Source: Pseudomonas sp. B21_DOA (lineage in GTDB: Bacteria; Pseudomonadota; Gammaproteobacteria; Pseudomonadales; Pseudomonadaceae). From it: DNA of 64,000 bases. Shown here one piece after another: positions 1-9,230 of the stretch (position 1 is the first letter of the stretch; each line of letters begins with the position of its first letter). The DNA lies in NCBI GenBank assembly GCA_030544685.1, contig CP086683.1, forward strand, positions 4,154,001 through 4,218,000, read 5' to 3'. The notes beneath the pieces are model-generated. The model did no database searches and was not told the DNA's origin. It saw nothing but the letters and a program-made list of their open reading frames with translations. A program made the translations under genes and the position numbers.

Positions 1-1472
1 CCGGCCAGGACAAGCAATACCTGGTGGCCTTCGCGCAACTGCCTGACGCCGCGAGCCTGGATCGCACCGAAGACGTGATCAAGCGCATGTCCGACCTCGC
101 GCTGAAACAGCCGGGCGTGGAAAGCGCCGTAGCGTTCCCGGGCCTGTCGATCAACGGTTTCACCAACAGCCCGAACGCCGGCATCGTCTTCGTCACCCTG
201 AAACCGTTCGACGAGCGTAAAGACCCGAGCATGTCCGCCGGCGCAATTGCCGGTGCCTTGAACGGCCAGTACGCGAACATTCAGGAAGCGTACATGGCGA
301 TCTTCCCGCCGCCGCCGGTACAAGGTCTGGGCACCATTGGTGGTTTCCGCCTGCAAATCGAAGACCGGGGCAACCTCGGCTACGACGAGCTGTACAAAGA
401 AACCATGAACATCATCAACAAGAGCCACAACGTGCCGGAACTGGCCGGCCTGTTCACCAGCTACACCGTGAACGTGCCGCAGGTCGATGCCGCTATCGAC
501 CGTGAAAAAGCCAAGACCCACGGCGTGGCCGTCAGCGACATCTTCGACACCCTGCAGATCTACCTGGGTTCGCTGTATGCCAACGACTTCAACCGCTTCG
601 GGCGCACCTATCAGGTCAACGTTCAGGCCGAGCAGCAGTTCCGCCTTGAGTCCGACCAGATCGGTCAGCTGAAAGTACGTAACAACAAAGGCGAAATGAT
701 TCCGCTGGCGACCTTCATCAAGGTCAGCGACACCTCGGGTCCGGATCGCGTGATGCACTACAACGGCTTTATCACCGCGGAAATCAACGGTGCAGCAGCT
801 CCGGGCTACAGCTCTGGCCAGGCGGAAAAAGCCATCGAGAAACTGCTCAAGGAAGAACTTCCGAACGGCATGACCTACGAATGGACCGACCTGACCTACC
901 AGCAGATTCTGTCCGGCAACACCGCGCTGTTCGTGTTCCCGCTTTGCGTACTGCTGGCGTTCCTGGTGCTCGCCGCACAATACGAAAGCTGGAGCCTGCC
1001 ACTGGCGGTGATCCTGATCGTACCGATGACCCTGCTGTCGGCCATCACTGGCGTGATCATCTCCGGCGGTGACAACAACATCTTCACCCAGATCGGCTTG
1101 ATCGTACTGGTGGGGCTTGCCTGTAAGAACGCGATTCTCATCGTCGAGTTCGCCAAGGACAAACAGGAAGAAGGCCTCGACCCGCTCGCTGCGGTACTGG
1201 AAGCCTGCCGCCTGCGTCTGCGGCCGATCCTGATGACCTCGTTCGCATTCATCATGGGCGTGGTGCCACTGGTGTTCTCCAGTGGTGCCGGTGCCGAGAT
1301 GCGTCACGCCATGGGTGTGGCCGTGTTCTCCGGGATGCTCGGGGTGACCTTCTTCGGTCTGCTGCTGACGCCAGTGTTCTACGTACTGATCCGTAACTTT
1401 GTCGAACGCGGCGAGCAGCGCAAAGCAGCCAAGGCGCACTCTCTTCAACAGCCACTGGAGGCGCAACAATGA
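1..1472 (+). CDS. mexF: MexF-like RND multidrug efflux permease (C-terminal part)
   Basis: Inner-membrane proton-driven drug exporter of the HAE1 RND family. The reading frame is open from the window edge (frame starting at base 3), so only about the last 490 of roughly 1060 residues are present: the second porter half and TM segments 7-12. The segment GLACKNAILIVEFAKD matches the conserved TM10 region, and the end GAEMRHAMGVAVFSGMLGVT is typical of MexF. The stop overlaps the start of the outer-membrane factor gene by 4 bases (ATGA), so the two are co-translated parts of a tripartite pump; the adaptor (mexE) should lie just upstream, outside the window. Assignment to MexF rather than another RND subgroup is by recognition of sequence style, not by a search. 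Confidence 0.85.
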   Translation, partial: GQDKQYLVAFAQLPDAASLDRTEDVIKRMSDLALKQPGVESAVAFPGLSINGFTNSPNAGIVFVTLKPFDERKDPSMSAGAIAGALNGQYANIQEAYMAIFPPPPVQGLGTIGGFRLQIEDRGNLGYDELYKETMNIINKSHNVPELAGLFTSYTVNVPQVDAAIDREKAKTHGVAVSDIFDTLQIYLGSLYANDFNRFGRTYQVNVQAEQQFRLESDQIGQLKVRNNKGEMIPLATFIKVSDTSGPDRVMHYNGFITAEINGAAAPGYSSGQAEKAIEKLLKEELPNGMTYEWTDLTYQQILSGNTALFVFPLCVLLAFLVLAAQYESWSLPLAVILIVPMTLLSAITGVIISGGDNNIFTQIGLIVLVGLACKNAILIVEFAKDKQEEGLDPLAAVLEACRLRLRPILMTSFAFIMGVVPLVFSSGAGAEMRHAMGVAVFSGMLGVTFFGLLLTPVFYVLIRNFVERGEQRKAAKAHSLQQPLEAQQ

Positions 1473-2888
1473 GTCTGAAAGTCTTCCTGCCGAGTCTGCT
1501 GGTGCTGGCCCTCAGCGCCTGCGCCGTCGGCCCCGACTACAAGACCCCAGCCACGGAGGCGGCCAATATTACGACCGCCACCGACGGCGCCGCCGGACAA
1601 AAGAACTTCGACCGTTCGAAATTCGAAGGCATCTGGTGGCAGCAATTCGACGATCCGACCCTGAACCAGTTGGTGAGCCAGTCGCTGCAAGGCAACCGTG
1701 AGCTGCGCGTGGCGTTCGCCCGCTGGAAAGCCGCTCGCGCGATCCGCGACGACGCCAGCAACGACGCGATGCCGACCATCACCAGCCGCGCCAGCAGTGA
1801 CCTGGGCAAGGGCCAGATTCCCGGCCAGACCACCGACCGGGTCAATAGCGAACGCTATGACCTCGGCCTGGACATGGCCTGGGAGCTCGACCTGTTCGGC
1901 CGTATCCAGCGCAATCTGGAAGCCAGCGACGCCGACCAGCAAGCCGCCGAAGCCGATCTGTATCAGCTGCAAGTCACCATGATTGCCGAACTGGTCGACG
2001 CCTACGGTCAACTGCGCGGCGCCCAGCTGCGAGAAAAATCGCCGTGGCCAACCTGAACAACCAGCAGGAGTCGCGCAAGATCACCATCAGCCTGCGTGAC
2101 GCCGGCGTCGGTGATCAGCTTGATGTCGAGCGCGCCGATGCGCGTCTGGCCAACGTCGAAGCCACCGTGCCGCAGTTGCAGGCGGAACAGGTTCGGCAGA
2201 AAAACCGTATCGCCACCCTGCTCGGCGAACGCCCGGACAAACTGACCGTCGACCTGAGCCCGAAAGATCTGCCGGCCATCGCCAAGGCGCTGCCGATCGG
2301 TGATCCGGGTGAACTGCTGCAACGGCGTCCGGACATCCTCAGCGCCGAACGGCAACTGGCTTCCGCCACTGCGCGCATCGGCGTGGCCAAAGCCGACCTG
2401 TTCCCCGAGTCAGCCTCAGCGGCTTCCTCGGCTGGACCGCCGGGCGTGGTTCGCAGATCGGTTCTTCAGCGGCCAATGCCTGGGCGCTCGGCCCAAGCAT
2501 CACCTGGGCTGCGTTCGACCTTGGCAGCGTCCGCGCTCGTTTGCGTGGTGCTGACGCCGATGCCGAAGGCGCCCTGGCCAACTACGAGCAACAAGTGCTG
2601 TTGGCCCTGGAAGAATCGGAAAACGCCTTCAGTGATTATGGCAAGCGTCAGCAACGCTTGATTTCGCTGATCCGTCAGAGCGAATCCAGCCGAAAGGCCG
2701 CTGATCTGGCGGAAATCCGCTATCGCGAAGGCACCACCGATTTCCTCGTCCTGCTCGACGCCCAGCGTGAGCGACTGAACGCCGAAGACAGTCAGGCCCA
2801 AGCCGAAGTCGAGCTGTATCGCGGCATCGTCGCGATCTACAAGGCCCTCGGCGGTGGCTGGCAACCGGAGACAGTCGCCAGCAAGTAA
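1469..2888 (+). pseudogene. oprN: OprN-like outer-membrane efflux factor, two frameshifts
   Basis: NodT/OprM-family outer-membrane channel partner of the upstream RND pump. It starts with a lipoprotein signal (MSLKVFLPSLLVLALSAC, lipobox LSAC, mature Cys18). The frame is broken twice: at the five-A run 2034-2038 and the four-C run 2403-2406. Adding one A gives REKIAVANLNN and adding one C gives FPRVSLSGFLGW, after which a single 473-residue protein runs to the TAA at 2888, the normal length of the family. Both breaks have the form of one missing base in a homopolymer, so the gene is probably intact in the organism. A terminator follows directly. Confidence 0.85.
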
Positions 2889-2936
2889 AAGTTGTTAAAG
2901 AGCTCCTTTGGTTGGCCGCAACCAACCAATTTTTTG

Positions 2937-2968
2937 CCCCGCGTATCATTCGGTCGCGGGGTTTTTTT
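2937..2968 (+). terminator. Rho-independent terminator of the efflux operon
   Basis: Perfect 7-bp stem CCCCGCG / CGCGGGG (2937-2943 with 2955-2961), 11-base loop, then seven T (2962-2968). It lies 50 bases after the oprN-like stop codon. Confidence 0.85.
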
Positions 2969-2996
2969 ATGCCTGTTTGCAGCACTGGGATTTTTT

Positions 2997-3084
2997 GGGA
3001 GCGAGCCTGCTCGCGAAAGCGTCAGGTCAGACATATCAGCGGTGGCTGATAATCCGCCTTCGCGAGCAGGCTCGCTCCCACAGG
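2997..3084. repeat. REPIN-like inverted repeat (REP pair)
   Basis: Two REP units in opposite orientation: GGGAGCGAGCCTGCTCGCGA at the left and its reverse complement TCGCGAGCAGGCTCGCTCCC at the right, each itself able to fold. It sits between the convergent oprN-like and HlyD-type genes and ends 3 bases before the stop of the latter. The same unit recurs near 25.5, 29.1, 35.0, 50.7 and 55.2 kb. Confidence 0.85.
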
Positions 3085-3087
3085 GGA

Positions 3088-4038
3088 TCAGCGGTGATCC
3101 TCCAGGACGGTGACGGTGGCGGTTGTCCCGGCGCGCAAGCGATTCTTGCCGGCGAAGTCACCATCAATGCCAATGCGCACCGGCACCCGTTGCGCCAGTT
3201 TCACCCAGGTGTAACTCGGGTTGATGTTCGCCAGAAGTCGACTCCCCGGCGCGTTCTCGCGGTCGGCAATGGCGAAGGCGATGCTTTCGACCGTGCCGCC
3301 GAAACGCTCACCGCTCATCAACTGAATGCGCACCCGGTCACCCTCTTCGATTCGCGGCAGCTTGGTTTCTTCGAAATAACCGCTGACGTAGAACGAATCG
3401 CTGTCGACCAGCGCCAGCAGGGCACCGCCCGCCTGCGCGTAATCACCTTGGCGGGTCAGCAGGTTGGTGACATAACCGCTGACCGGCGATTCGACGCGGG
3501 TACGCTGCAAGTCCAGTTCGGCTTGAGTCAGCGCGGCAATCGCCAACTGCACATTGGCTTCGGCCAGCCCAAGGTTGGCCTGATTGCGCAACAGATCCGC
3601 CTGCGCCACCGCCACGTCGGTGCTGGATTTCTCCCATTCCTCACCGGAAATCGCAAAGCCCTGCTTCAAGGTACGTCGGCGGCGCTCCTCGCTCTGACGC
3701 TGTTTGAGCAACGCTTCACTGGCAACAATCGCGGCCTGCGATTGCCCCAGCGAAGCCTTGGACACTTCCACCGAACGCCGGGCATGTTCGACCGCCAGTT
3801 GATAGCGCGCCGGATCGATTTCCAGCAATAACTGACCCTTGTCGACATGCTGGTTGTCCTGCACCGCCAGTTTGACGATACGGCCCGAGACATCCGCCGA
3901 CAGCGTCACCACATCTGCCCTCACCCGGGCATCCCGAGTCCATGGCGCCCGGGTGTAATACTCCCAGGCGAACCAGCCGAGGACGATCGCCAGGATCACC
4001 ACTGCCACGGTCATCATTCGTGCAACTAGTGCTTTCAA
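3088..4038 (-). CDS. HlyD/AaeA-type membrane fusion protein
   Basis: Periplasmic adaptor that links an inner-membrane FUSC exporter to an outer-membrane channel, as in the AaeAB p-hydroxybenzoate efflux system. The 316-residue protein has one N-terminal TM helix (about residues 8-28), a lipoyl/biotinyl-like half motif with VDKGQLLLEIDPARY, a central coiled-coil hairpin (about 90-190) and a beta-barrel domain. The start chosen is TTG at 4038, with GGAG upstream and only 4 bases after the DUF1656 stop; an ATG at 4017 is the alternative. It is the last gene of a three-gene minus-strand operon. The substrate cannot be read from the sequence. Confidence 0.8.
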   Translation of the reverse strand: MKALVARMMTVAVVILAIVLGWFAWEYYTRAPWTRDARVRADVVTLSADVSGRIVKLAVQDNQHVDKGQLLLEIDPARYQLAVEHARRSVEVSKASLGQSQAAIVASEALLKQRQSEERRRRTLKQGFAISGEEWEKSSTDVAVAQADLLRNQANLGLAEANVQLAIAALTQAELDLQRTRVESPVSGYVTNLLTRQGDYAQAGGALLALVDSDSFYVSGYFEETKLPRIEEGDRVRIQLMSGERFGGTVESIAFAIADRENAPGSRLLANINPSYTWVKLAQRVPVRIGIDGDFAGKNRLRAGTTATVTVLEDHR

Positions 4039-4042
4039 GACA

Positions 4043-4243
4043 TCAGGCTCCCATCAACAGAATCAGCGTGGCGCAGACACAGGCATACAGCGCGCCTTCG
4101 AACAGTGCTTCATGCCAGACCAGGCGCAGTACGCCGAGGCGCCGCAGACACCAGTCCAGCAGCATGAAAATCGGGATGGCCAGTAACAGCGCCTGCGCAA
4201 TGGGCGGCAGATAGACCCCGCCAATCTCGAAATCAATGAGCAA
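4043..4243 (-). CDS. DUF1656 small membrane protein
   Basis: A 66-residue inner-membrane protein with two predicted TM segments (about 12-30 and 46-64), matching the DUF1656 family that is almost always found between FUSC and HlyD genes (AaeX-like). The start is TTG at 4243, supported by AAGGAG nine bases upstream; no ATG is available. It overlaps the end of the FUSC gene by 11 bases, so translational coupling is likely. Its molecular role is unknown. Confidence 0.8.
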   Translation of the reverse strand: MLIDFEIGGVYLPPIAQALLLAIPIFMLLDWCLRRLGVLRLVWHEALFEGALYACVCATLILLMGA

Positions 4244-6368
4244 GTTGCGGTTCTCCTTGCAGAGCTTGAGGTTGCAAATACTCGCCGTGGCGTTCCAGGA
4301 ACGACACGACGATCAGCAGCGCCACGCGCATACGGAACACTGACCATAAATGTTCATGACTGGCGGCGTGCAACTCGTCCAGCTCTTCACCGAGTTCGTG
4401 CAGCGTGCCCAGCAGCGCAGCGAGCTGCACATCGCCGCGTCCGGCAACCAGGCGACCGGTTTTGCGTAACGCCGATGCCAGGCGCTGGCTGAACGCTTCG
4501 GTGAGCAACCCATTGTGCAAAGCCTGCTGCCGCAACTGATGCATCGCCACGCCCAAGGCCACGCATGCCAGACTGATTTCGTACAAGCGCTGCATGGTGC
4601 GATCGTTCGCCGCGGGCAGTAGGCCGAGCAGGCTGGTCAGGCGATCGGTCATCCGACTCTCGAAGGCGAATTGTTGTTCATCGGTCGCCGGCATTTTGCT
4701 CAGTTGATACACCTGCTCCCGCGCTTCGCCGTACAAGCGGCGAATGCGCAAGTCCGGGCGGAACGGAAAGATCAGTGCATAGACGATCAGGGCCAGCATC
4801 GCTGCACTGACATAAGCGCCGGCGAATTCGAACCATTGGATCGCCGTGTTCTGCCCGGTGCCGGTATTTTGCGGTCCAAGCATGAGAAAGCTGGACAGGC
4901 CAAGGCCCATGCCGATCCCCGCGGTGGCCGGACTGGAAATACCCACGGCAATGGCATACAGCAGCGGCGCCAACAGCAAGGCGAGCAGCTCGAAATCACT
5001 GATCGCCGGCACCAGCATGAATTGATAGAACGCCGACACCACCAGCGCCAGGCCCAAGCCACGGGCATAGCTTTGCGCGGCCATAAGCGGGCGCGGGAAG
5101 GTCGCCATCAGCGAGCAGAGAATCCCCACAAGAATCATCCCGCCACGCGCGCCATCCCACGCCGTTTCGATCCAGATCAAGCCGCTGACCAACAGCGCGG
5201 TAAAGGCGCGAATGGCATTCATTGAGGCCAAGGTGAAATCCAGATGCAAAGGACTGCTCTGCCCGCGATAAAGACAACTGGCCGGGCGGCCTTCCTGAAT
5301 GGCGTCGCTCAGTTCGAGAATCTGCTCCAGTTGCTGCAGCAGCCGCGCCTGCTCCCAACGTAGCGCCCAGGCCAGTGAACGCAGGGTCGCGCTCATGTTC
5401 TCGGTCTGCTGCTCAGCCTTGTACGCCAACGCTTCGAACTGTTGCTGCAAAGTGACGAAACGTTGCCGATCGGCACCAGACAGCGCGCGGCCCTGCTGCG
5501 CCAACTGCTCAAGCAATGCCAGTTCTTCGGCACGCAGTTGCTGGACCTCCAGCGGCAGATCGCCCTCCCAGCGCTCGATGAGCAACTCACGTTGATGACG
5601 CAGCGCGGTCGGTCGCGAAGTGAGCAGCATCAGTTGATTGCCGAGCAGCAATACCAGGTTGTCGGCACTGCGCAAACGTGGAGCATCGAAATACAAATGG
5701 CGCCGCAATCCTTCCAGGGCGCTGATCTCACCGAGCAGTTGCATCTGTCGCCGCTGGAAATCGGCTTCGCTTTCTTCCGTGCGAAGCACCTCGGCGGCGT
5801 GGCTGGCGGCCAGTCTGATCACCTGATCGACCTTGGCGAAATAACCTTTGGCCACGGCTTCCGGGCGCGCCGTGAGCAAACTGACCACGCAGACGCAGGC
5901 CACCGCCAGCAACGTTTCGGTGACACGCGTAACCGCGAGCAGAAACGTGCCGTCCTGATCGGGAATCGCCAGCAAGGCCACGACCACAGCGGTGTAACCG
6001 CTGAGCACGAACGCCTGGGAGCTGGTGTAGCGCAACAACGTGCCACCCGCTGTGCACAGCGCCAGCCACAACGCCAGCGTGGTGATGAACGGCAGTGGCG
6101 CCTGAGGAAAAATCGCCATGATGACCACTGCCACGGCCGCGCCCACGGTGGTGCCGATCACCTGGCCGAAACTGCGTGCCAGCGCCATCCCTGCCAATGG
6201 CTGGCTGACAATGACCACCGCCATGATCGACCACTTCGGCTGTTCAAGATCGAAGATGAACGCCAGATACAGGGTCAACAGCCCGGCGGCAATGGTCCGC
6301 AGGGCAAACAGCAAAACAGCCTGACCGGGATGGATCAAAGCCTTGAAATAGGTGAACAGCGCTGACAT
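4233..6368 (-). CDS. FUSC-family (AaeB-like) efflux permease
   Basis: Inner-membrane exporter of aromatic acids or related weak acids. The 711-residue protein has the typical two-block layout: about six N-terminal TM helices (residues 1-180), a long cytoplasmic coiled-coil-rich part (about 190-370), a second TM block (about 385-530), then a cytoplasmic C-terminal domain. The frame is open up to 6467, but the ATG at 6368 (MSALFTYFKALIHPG) with AAAGAG upstream fits the family start better. First gene of the operon with DUF1656 and the HlyD-type adaptor. No outer-membrane factor is in the operon. Confidence 0.85.
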   Translation of the reverse strand: MSALFTYFKALIHPGQAVLLFALRTIAAGLLTLYLAFIFDLEQPKWSIMAVVIVSQPLAGMALARSFGQVIGTTVGAAVAVVIMAIFPQAPLPFITTLALWLALCTAGGTLLRYTSSQAFVLSGYTAVVVALLAIPDQDGTFLLAVTRVTETLLAVACVCVVSLLTARPEAVAKGYFAKVDQVIRLAASHAAEVLRTEESEADFQRRQMQLLGEISALEGLRRHLYFDAPRLRSADNLVLLLGNQLMLLTSRPTALRHQRELLIERWEGDLPLEVQQLRAEELALLEQLAQQGRALSGADRQRFVTLQQQFEALAYKAEQQTENMSATLRSLAWALRWEQARLLQQLEQILELSDAIQEGRPASCLYRGQSSPLHLDFTLASMNAIRAFTALLVSGLIWIETAWDGARGGMILVGILCSLMATFPRPLMAAQSYARGLGLALVVSAFYQFMLVPAISDFELLALLLAPLLYAIAVGISSPATAGIGMGLGLSSFLMLGPQNTGTGQNTAIQWFEFAGAYVSAAMLALIVYALIFPFRPDLRIRRLYGEAREQVYQLSKMPATDEQQFAFESRMTDRLTSLLGLLPAANDRTMQRLYEISLACVALGVAMHQLRQQALHNGLLTEAFSQRLASALRKTGRLVAGRGDVQLAALLGTLHELGEELDELHAASHEHLWSVFRMRVALLIVVSFLERHGEYLQPQALQGEPQLAH

Positions 6369-6538
6369 GGGCACACTCTTTAAAACGACTTCTGCAAGCG
6401 TAGACACTGCCACAAAAGCCTGACGGATTTCACAGTCGACACGTGTCGTAGGACGATTCGCTGGCAAGGGTTTGACTCATGCGCCAAGCTGACCGAAGCT
6501 TGCCGCTCTGCTCAAGTTCGAAGCTTTCGGAAACCCGC

Positions 6539-7594
6539 ATGACTCAGTCCCGCCGCAACCTGCTGATCGGCCTAGGCCTCGTACTGATCCTCGGCGTCGT
6601 CTGGCTGTCCTGGCGCAGCAGCACACCGACCATCCCCGACGCTATCAAACATGGCTACAGCGAAGCGCTGAACGCTGCACGCACCGGTGAACCCGGAGCA
6701 GCGCGCCAGTTGTACCAGCAATTGGGCCGCCCTGACATCTCGGTCAAGCGCCGGGTCTGGCTGCACGCCGAGCTGGCTAATTATCCCAGCCCGCAGGCGC
6801 TGAAACTGGCTGACATCGACTTGCACCACGAAGCGCCGCAAGTTCGCGTCGCAGCGATCAAAAGCATCGTCGGTCTGGTGCCCAACGGGCAGCGCAGTCT
6901 GCTGCTCGGACCGTTGCTCGACGATGAAGAACAAACTGTCCGTTTTGCCGCGATCAACGCCCTGCTCGGCCTGAGCCCGGATGAGTTGGGTTTGTATTTT
7001 GCACCGCTACAGCAGGCCATTGACGGCTGGCAGCAGACCCTCGAGAGCCAGCCAGAAAGCGCTGCCAACCATGCGCAATTGGCACGCTTGTATATTCACA
7101 ACGCCGAATACAAACAGGCCCGAGAGGCGCTGGACAATACGTTGCGCCTGGAACCCGGCAACCTGCCGGCGCTGGTCATGCAGATTGATGTTCTCGACCG
7201 CCAGGGCCAGAGCGATGCTGCCCGCCAGTTGCTCGCGCAACAGCTCAAGGCGCAACCTGATTCAGCCTATCTGCAACATGCCCTCGGCCTGTGGCTGCTG
7301 CACCACGGCCAGCGTGAATATGCCCTGCTCGGCCTGTCCAAAGCGGTCGAGCTGGAACCGAACAACAAGGATTATCGCTACGACCTCGCCACTACCCTGC
7401 ACAGCGCTGAAGAACTGGAAGCGGCGCAGAAACAATTGCAGGAAATCGTCCAGCGCCACCCAGCGGATCGCAAGGCGCGGGTGTTGCTGATCAACTATTG
7501 GAAGGAAAGCGGCCAGTTGCAGAATGTACAGATTCTGCTGGCGCAACTGGAACAGCTGAATCCGGACGACCCAGCCCTGCAACAAGGTCTTTAA
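6539..7594 (+). CDS. Membrane-anchored TPR/HEAT-repeat protein
   Basis: A 351-residue protein with one N-terminal TM helix (about residues 8-26) and an otherwise soluble, probably periplasmic, repeat part. Residues about 60-165 look like HEAT-type repeats (VRVAAIKSIVGLVPN, VRFAAINALLGL), followed by TPR units from about 190 to the end. Such proteins act as scaffolds; no catalytic motif is visible. The frame extends up to 6479, but the ATG at 6539 directly precedes the TM helix and is preferred. It diverges from the FUSC operon. Function not assigned. Confidence 0.7.
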   Translation: MTQSRRNLLIGLGLVLILGVVWLSWRSSTPTIPDAIKHGYSEALNAARTGEPGAARQLYQQLGRPDISVKRRVWLHAELANYPSPQALKLADIDLHHEAPQVRVAAIKSIVGLVPNGQRSLLLGPLLDDEEQTVRFAAINALLGLSPDELGLYFAPLQQAIDGWQQTLESQPESAANHAQLARLYIHNAEYKQAREALDNTLRLEPGNLPALVMQIDVLDRQGQSDAARQLLAQQLKAQPDSAYLQHALGLWLLHHGQREYALLGLSKAVELEPNNKDYRYDLATTLHSAEELEAAQKQLQEIVQRHPADRKARVLLINYWKESGQLQNVQILLAQLEQLNPDDPALQQGL

Positions 7595-7727
7595 TCAAGG
7601 TAAAGCGGGTGCAATCAACCGCCTGTCGAAAGAAAAAGCGGAACCGTGATCATGCCCTGAGGTCAAGTTATTCAGGCGGCTCACCTAAACCAGCCGCCGG
7701 ATTACCCTAGTCATAAGAGGGCGTTTT

Positions 7728-9230
7728 TTGACTACATCAAACGAGTTGATCAGTGCGAAAGCTGCCGTCGGCATCGCGGGTCTGGATGACATCCTCGCCG
7801 GTGGCCTGTCTCGCGGCCATGTGTTTTTGCTCGAGGGGGAACCCGGGACCGGCAAAACCACCGTGGCTCTGCACTTCCTGCGCGCCGGTGCGCTGGCCGG
7901 GGAACGCTGCCTGTACATCACTCTCTCGGAGACCGAGAAAGAACTGCGTCAAGGTGCACTCTCCCATGGCTGGGAGCTGAACGAGAACATCAAGATCTTC
8001 GAACTGACGCCGCCAGAAAGCCTGCTGAACGCCGAGCATCAGCAAAGCCTGCTGTACTCTTCGGACCTTGAGCTGGGTGAGGCGACCAAGCAGATTTTTG
8101 AAGTGGTCGAACGCTTCAAGCCGACCCGCGTCGTGCTCGACAGCCTCTCGGAAATCCGCCTGCTGGCGCAGAGCTCCTTGCGCTATCGTCGGCAGATTCT
8201 GGCGATCAAGCACTACTTTGTGCGTTATGACGCCACGGTCCTGCTGCTCGACGACCTGACCACCGAATCCCTCGACAAAACCGTACACAGTGTCGCCCAC
8301 GGCGTGATTCGACTTGAGGAACTGACACCGAGCTACGGTGCCGAGCGTCGTCGGGTGCGCGTGGTCAAGTATCGCGGGCAGAAATACCGTGGCGGTTTCC
8401 ACGATTTCACCATCATGGGTGACGGCGTCCACGTCTTCCCACGCCTGGTGGCGGCGGAGCATCGCGGCGACTACGCACGACTGCAGTTGTCCAGCGGCAT
8501 CCCGCAAATGGACGCGCTGCTAGGCGGCGGTATCGAGACCGGTTCCAGCACGCTGATTCTTGGCCCGGCCGGTACCGGCAAATCGCTGATTTCGATGATC
8601 TTCGCGGCCGCTGCGGTGGCTCGAGGCGAAAAAGCCGCACTGTTCATCTTCGATGAAGAGCTGGGCTTGCTGTTCGAGCGCATGCGCCACATCGGTATCG
8701 ACCTCAAAGCCTTGCAGGCGACCGGCAATCTGCTGATCGAACAGGTCGACGCCGCCGAACTGTCACCCGGGGAGTTGTCCCATCGCGTGCGCCGTTGCGT
8801 CGACGAGCGCGACATCAAGACCGTGGTTATCGACAGCATCAACGGCTACCAGGCAGCGATGCCGGAAGAGAACGCGTTGGTCCTGCACATGCATGAGCTG
8901 CTGCTGTACCTCAACCGCAAAGGCGCAGCAACCTTCATGACAGTGGCTCAGCACGGTCTGGTCGGCGATATGCAGGCGCCGGTCGATATCACTTACTTGG
9001 CCGACACGGTGATTCTGTTGCGTTACTTCGAGGCTCTCGGCAAAGTCCGGCGGGCCATTTCGATCATCAAGAAACGCACCGGCAACCATGAATCGACCAT
9101 CCGTGAATACCGGATTTCTTCGCGCGGCATGACCATCGGCCAACCGCTCGAATCCTTCCAGGGCGTGCTGCGGGGCGTGCCGACCTACATGGGCACGGGT
9201 AATCCGCTGCTCGAGGATGAAAGCTTGTGA
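7728..9230 (+). CDS. KaiC-like RecA-superfamily ATPase
   Basis: A 500-residue tandem-ATPase signalling protein. The first RecA/KaiC domain carries Walker A GEPGTGKT (about residue 37), the second GPAGTGKS (about 280); Walker B-like segments VVLDSLSE and VVIDSIN follow. The start is TTG at 7728, chosen because AAGAGGG lies 9 bases upstream and there is no nearby ATG. A hairpin (GGCGGCT / AGCCGCC, 7675-7698) lies in the 133-base upstream gap. It overlaps the downstream hybrid kinase gene by 4 bases, so ATPase and kinase are made together. Outside cyanobacteria such proteins are not clock components by default; I would expect a stress or light signalling role. Confidence 0.85.
   Translation: MTTSNELISAKAAVGIAGLDDILAGGLSRGHVFLLEGEPGTGKTTVALHFLRAGALAGERCLYITLSETEKELRQGALSHGWELNENIKIFELTPPESLLNAEHQQSLLYSSDLELGEATKQIFEVVERFKPTRVVLDSLSEIRLLAQSSLRYRRQILAIKHYFVRYDATVLLLDDLTTESLDKTVHSVAHGVIRLEELTPSYGAERRRVRVVKYRGQKYRGGFHDFTIMGDGVHVFPRLVAAEHRGDYARLQLSSGIPQMDALLGGGIETGSSTLILGPAGTGKSLISMIFAAAAVARGEKAALFIFDEELGLLFERMRHIGIDLKALQATGNLLIEQVDAAELSPGELSHRVRRCVDERDIKTVVIDSINGYQAAMPEENALVLHMHELLLYLNRKGAATFMTVAQHGLVGDMQAPVDITYLADTVILLRYFEALGKVRRAISIIKKRTGNHESTIREYRISSRGMTIGQPLESFQGVLRGVPTYMGTGNPLLEDESL

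Noticed and set aside
2992..3096. Possible CRISPR-like or IS-related repeats at this and similar intergenic sites
   Set aside because: The units come as single inverted pairs with different inner sequence, at scattered places; this is the REP/REPIN pattern, with no spacer array and no transposase gene.
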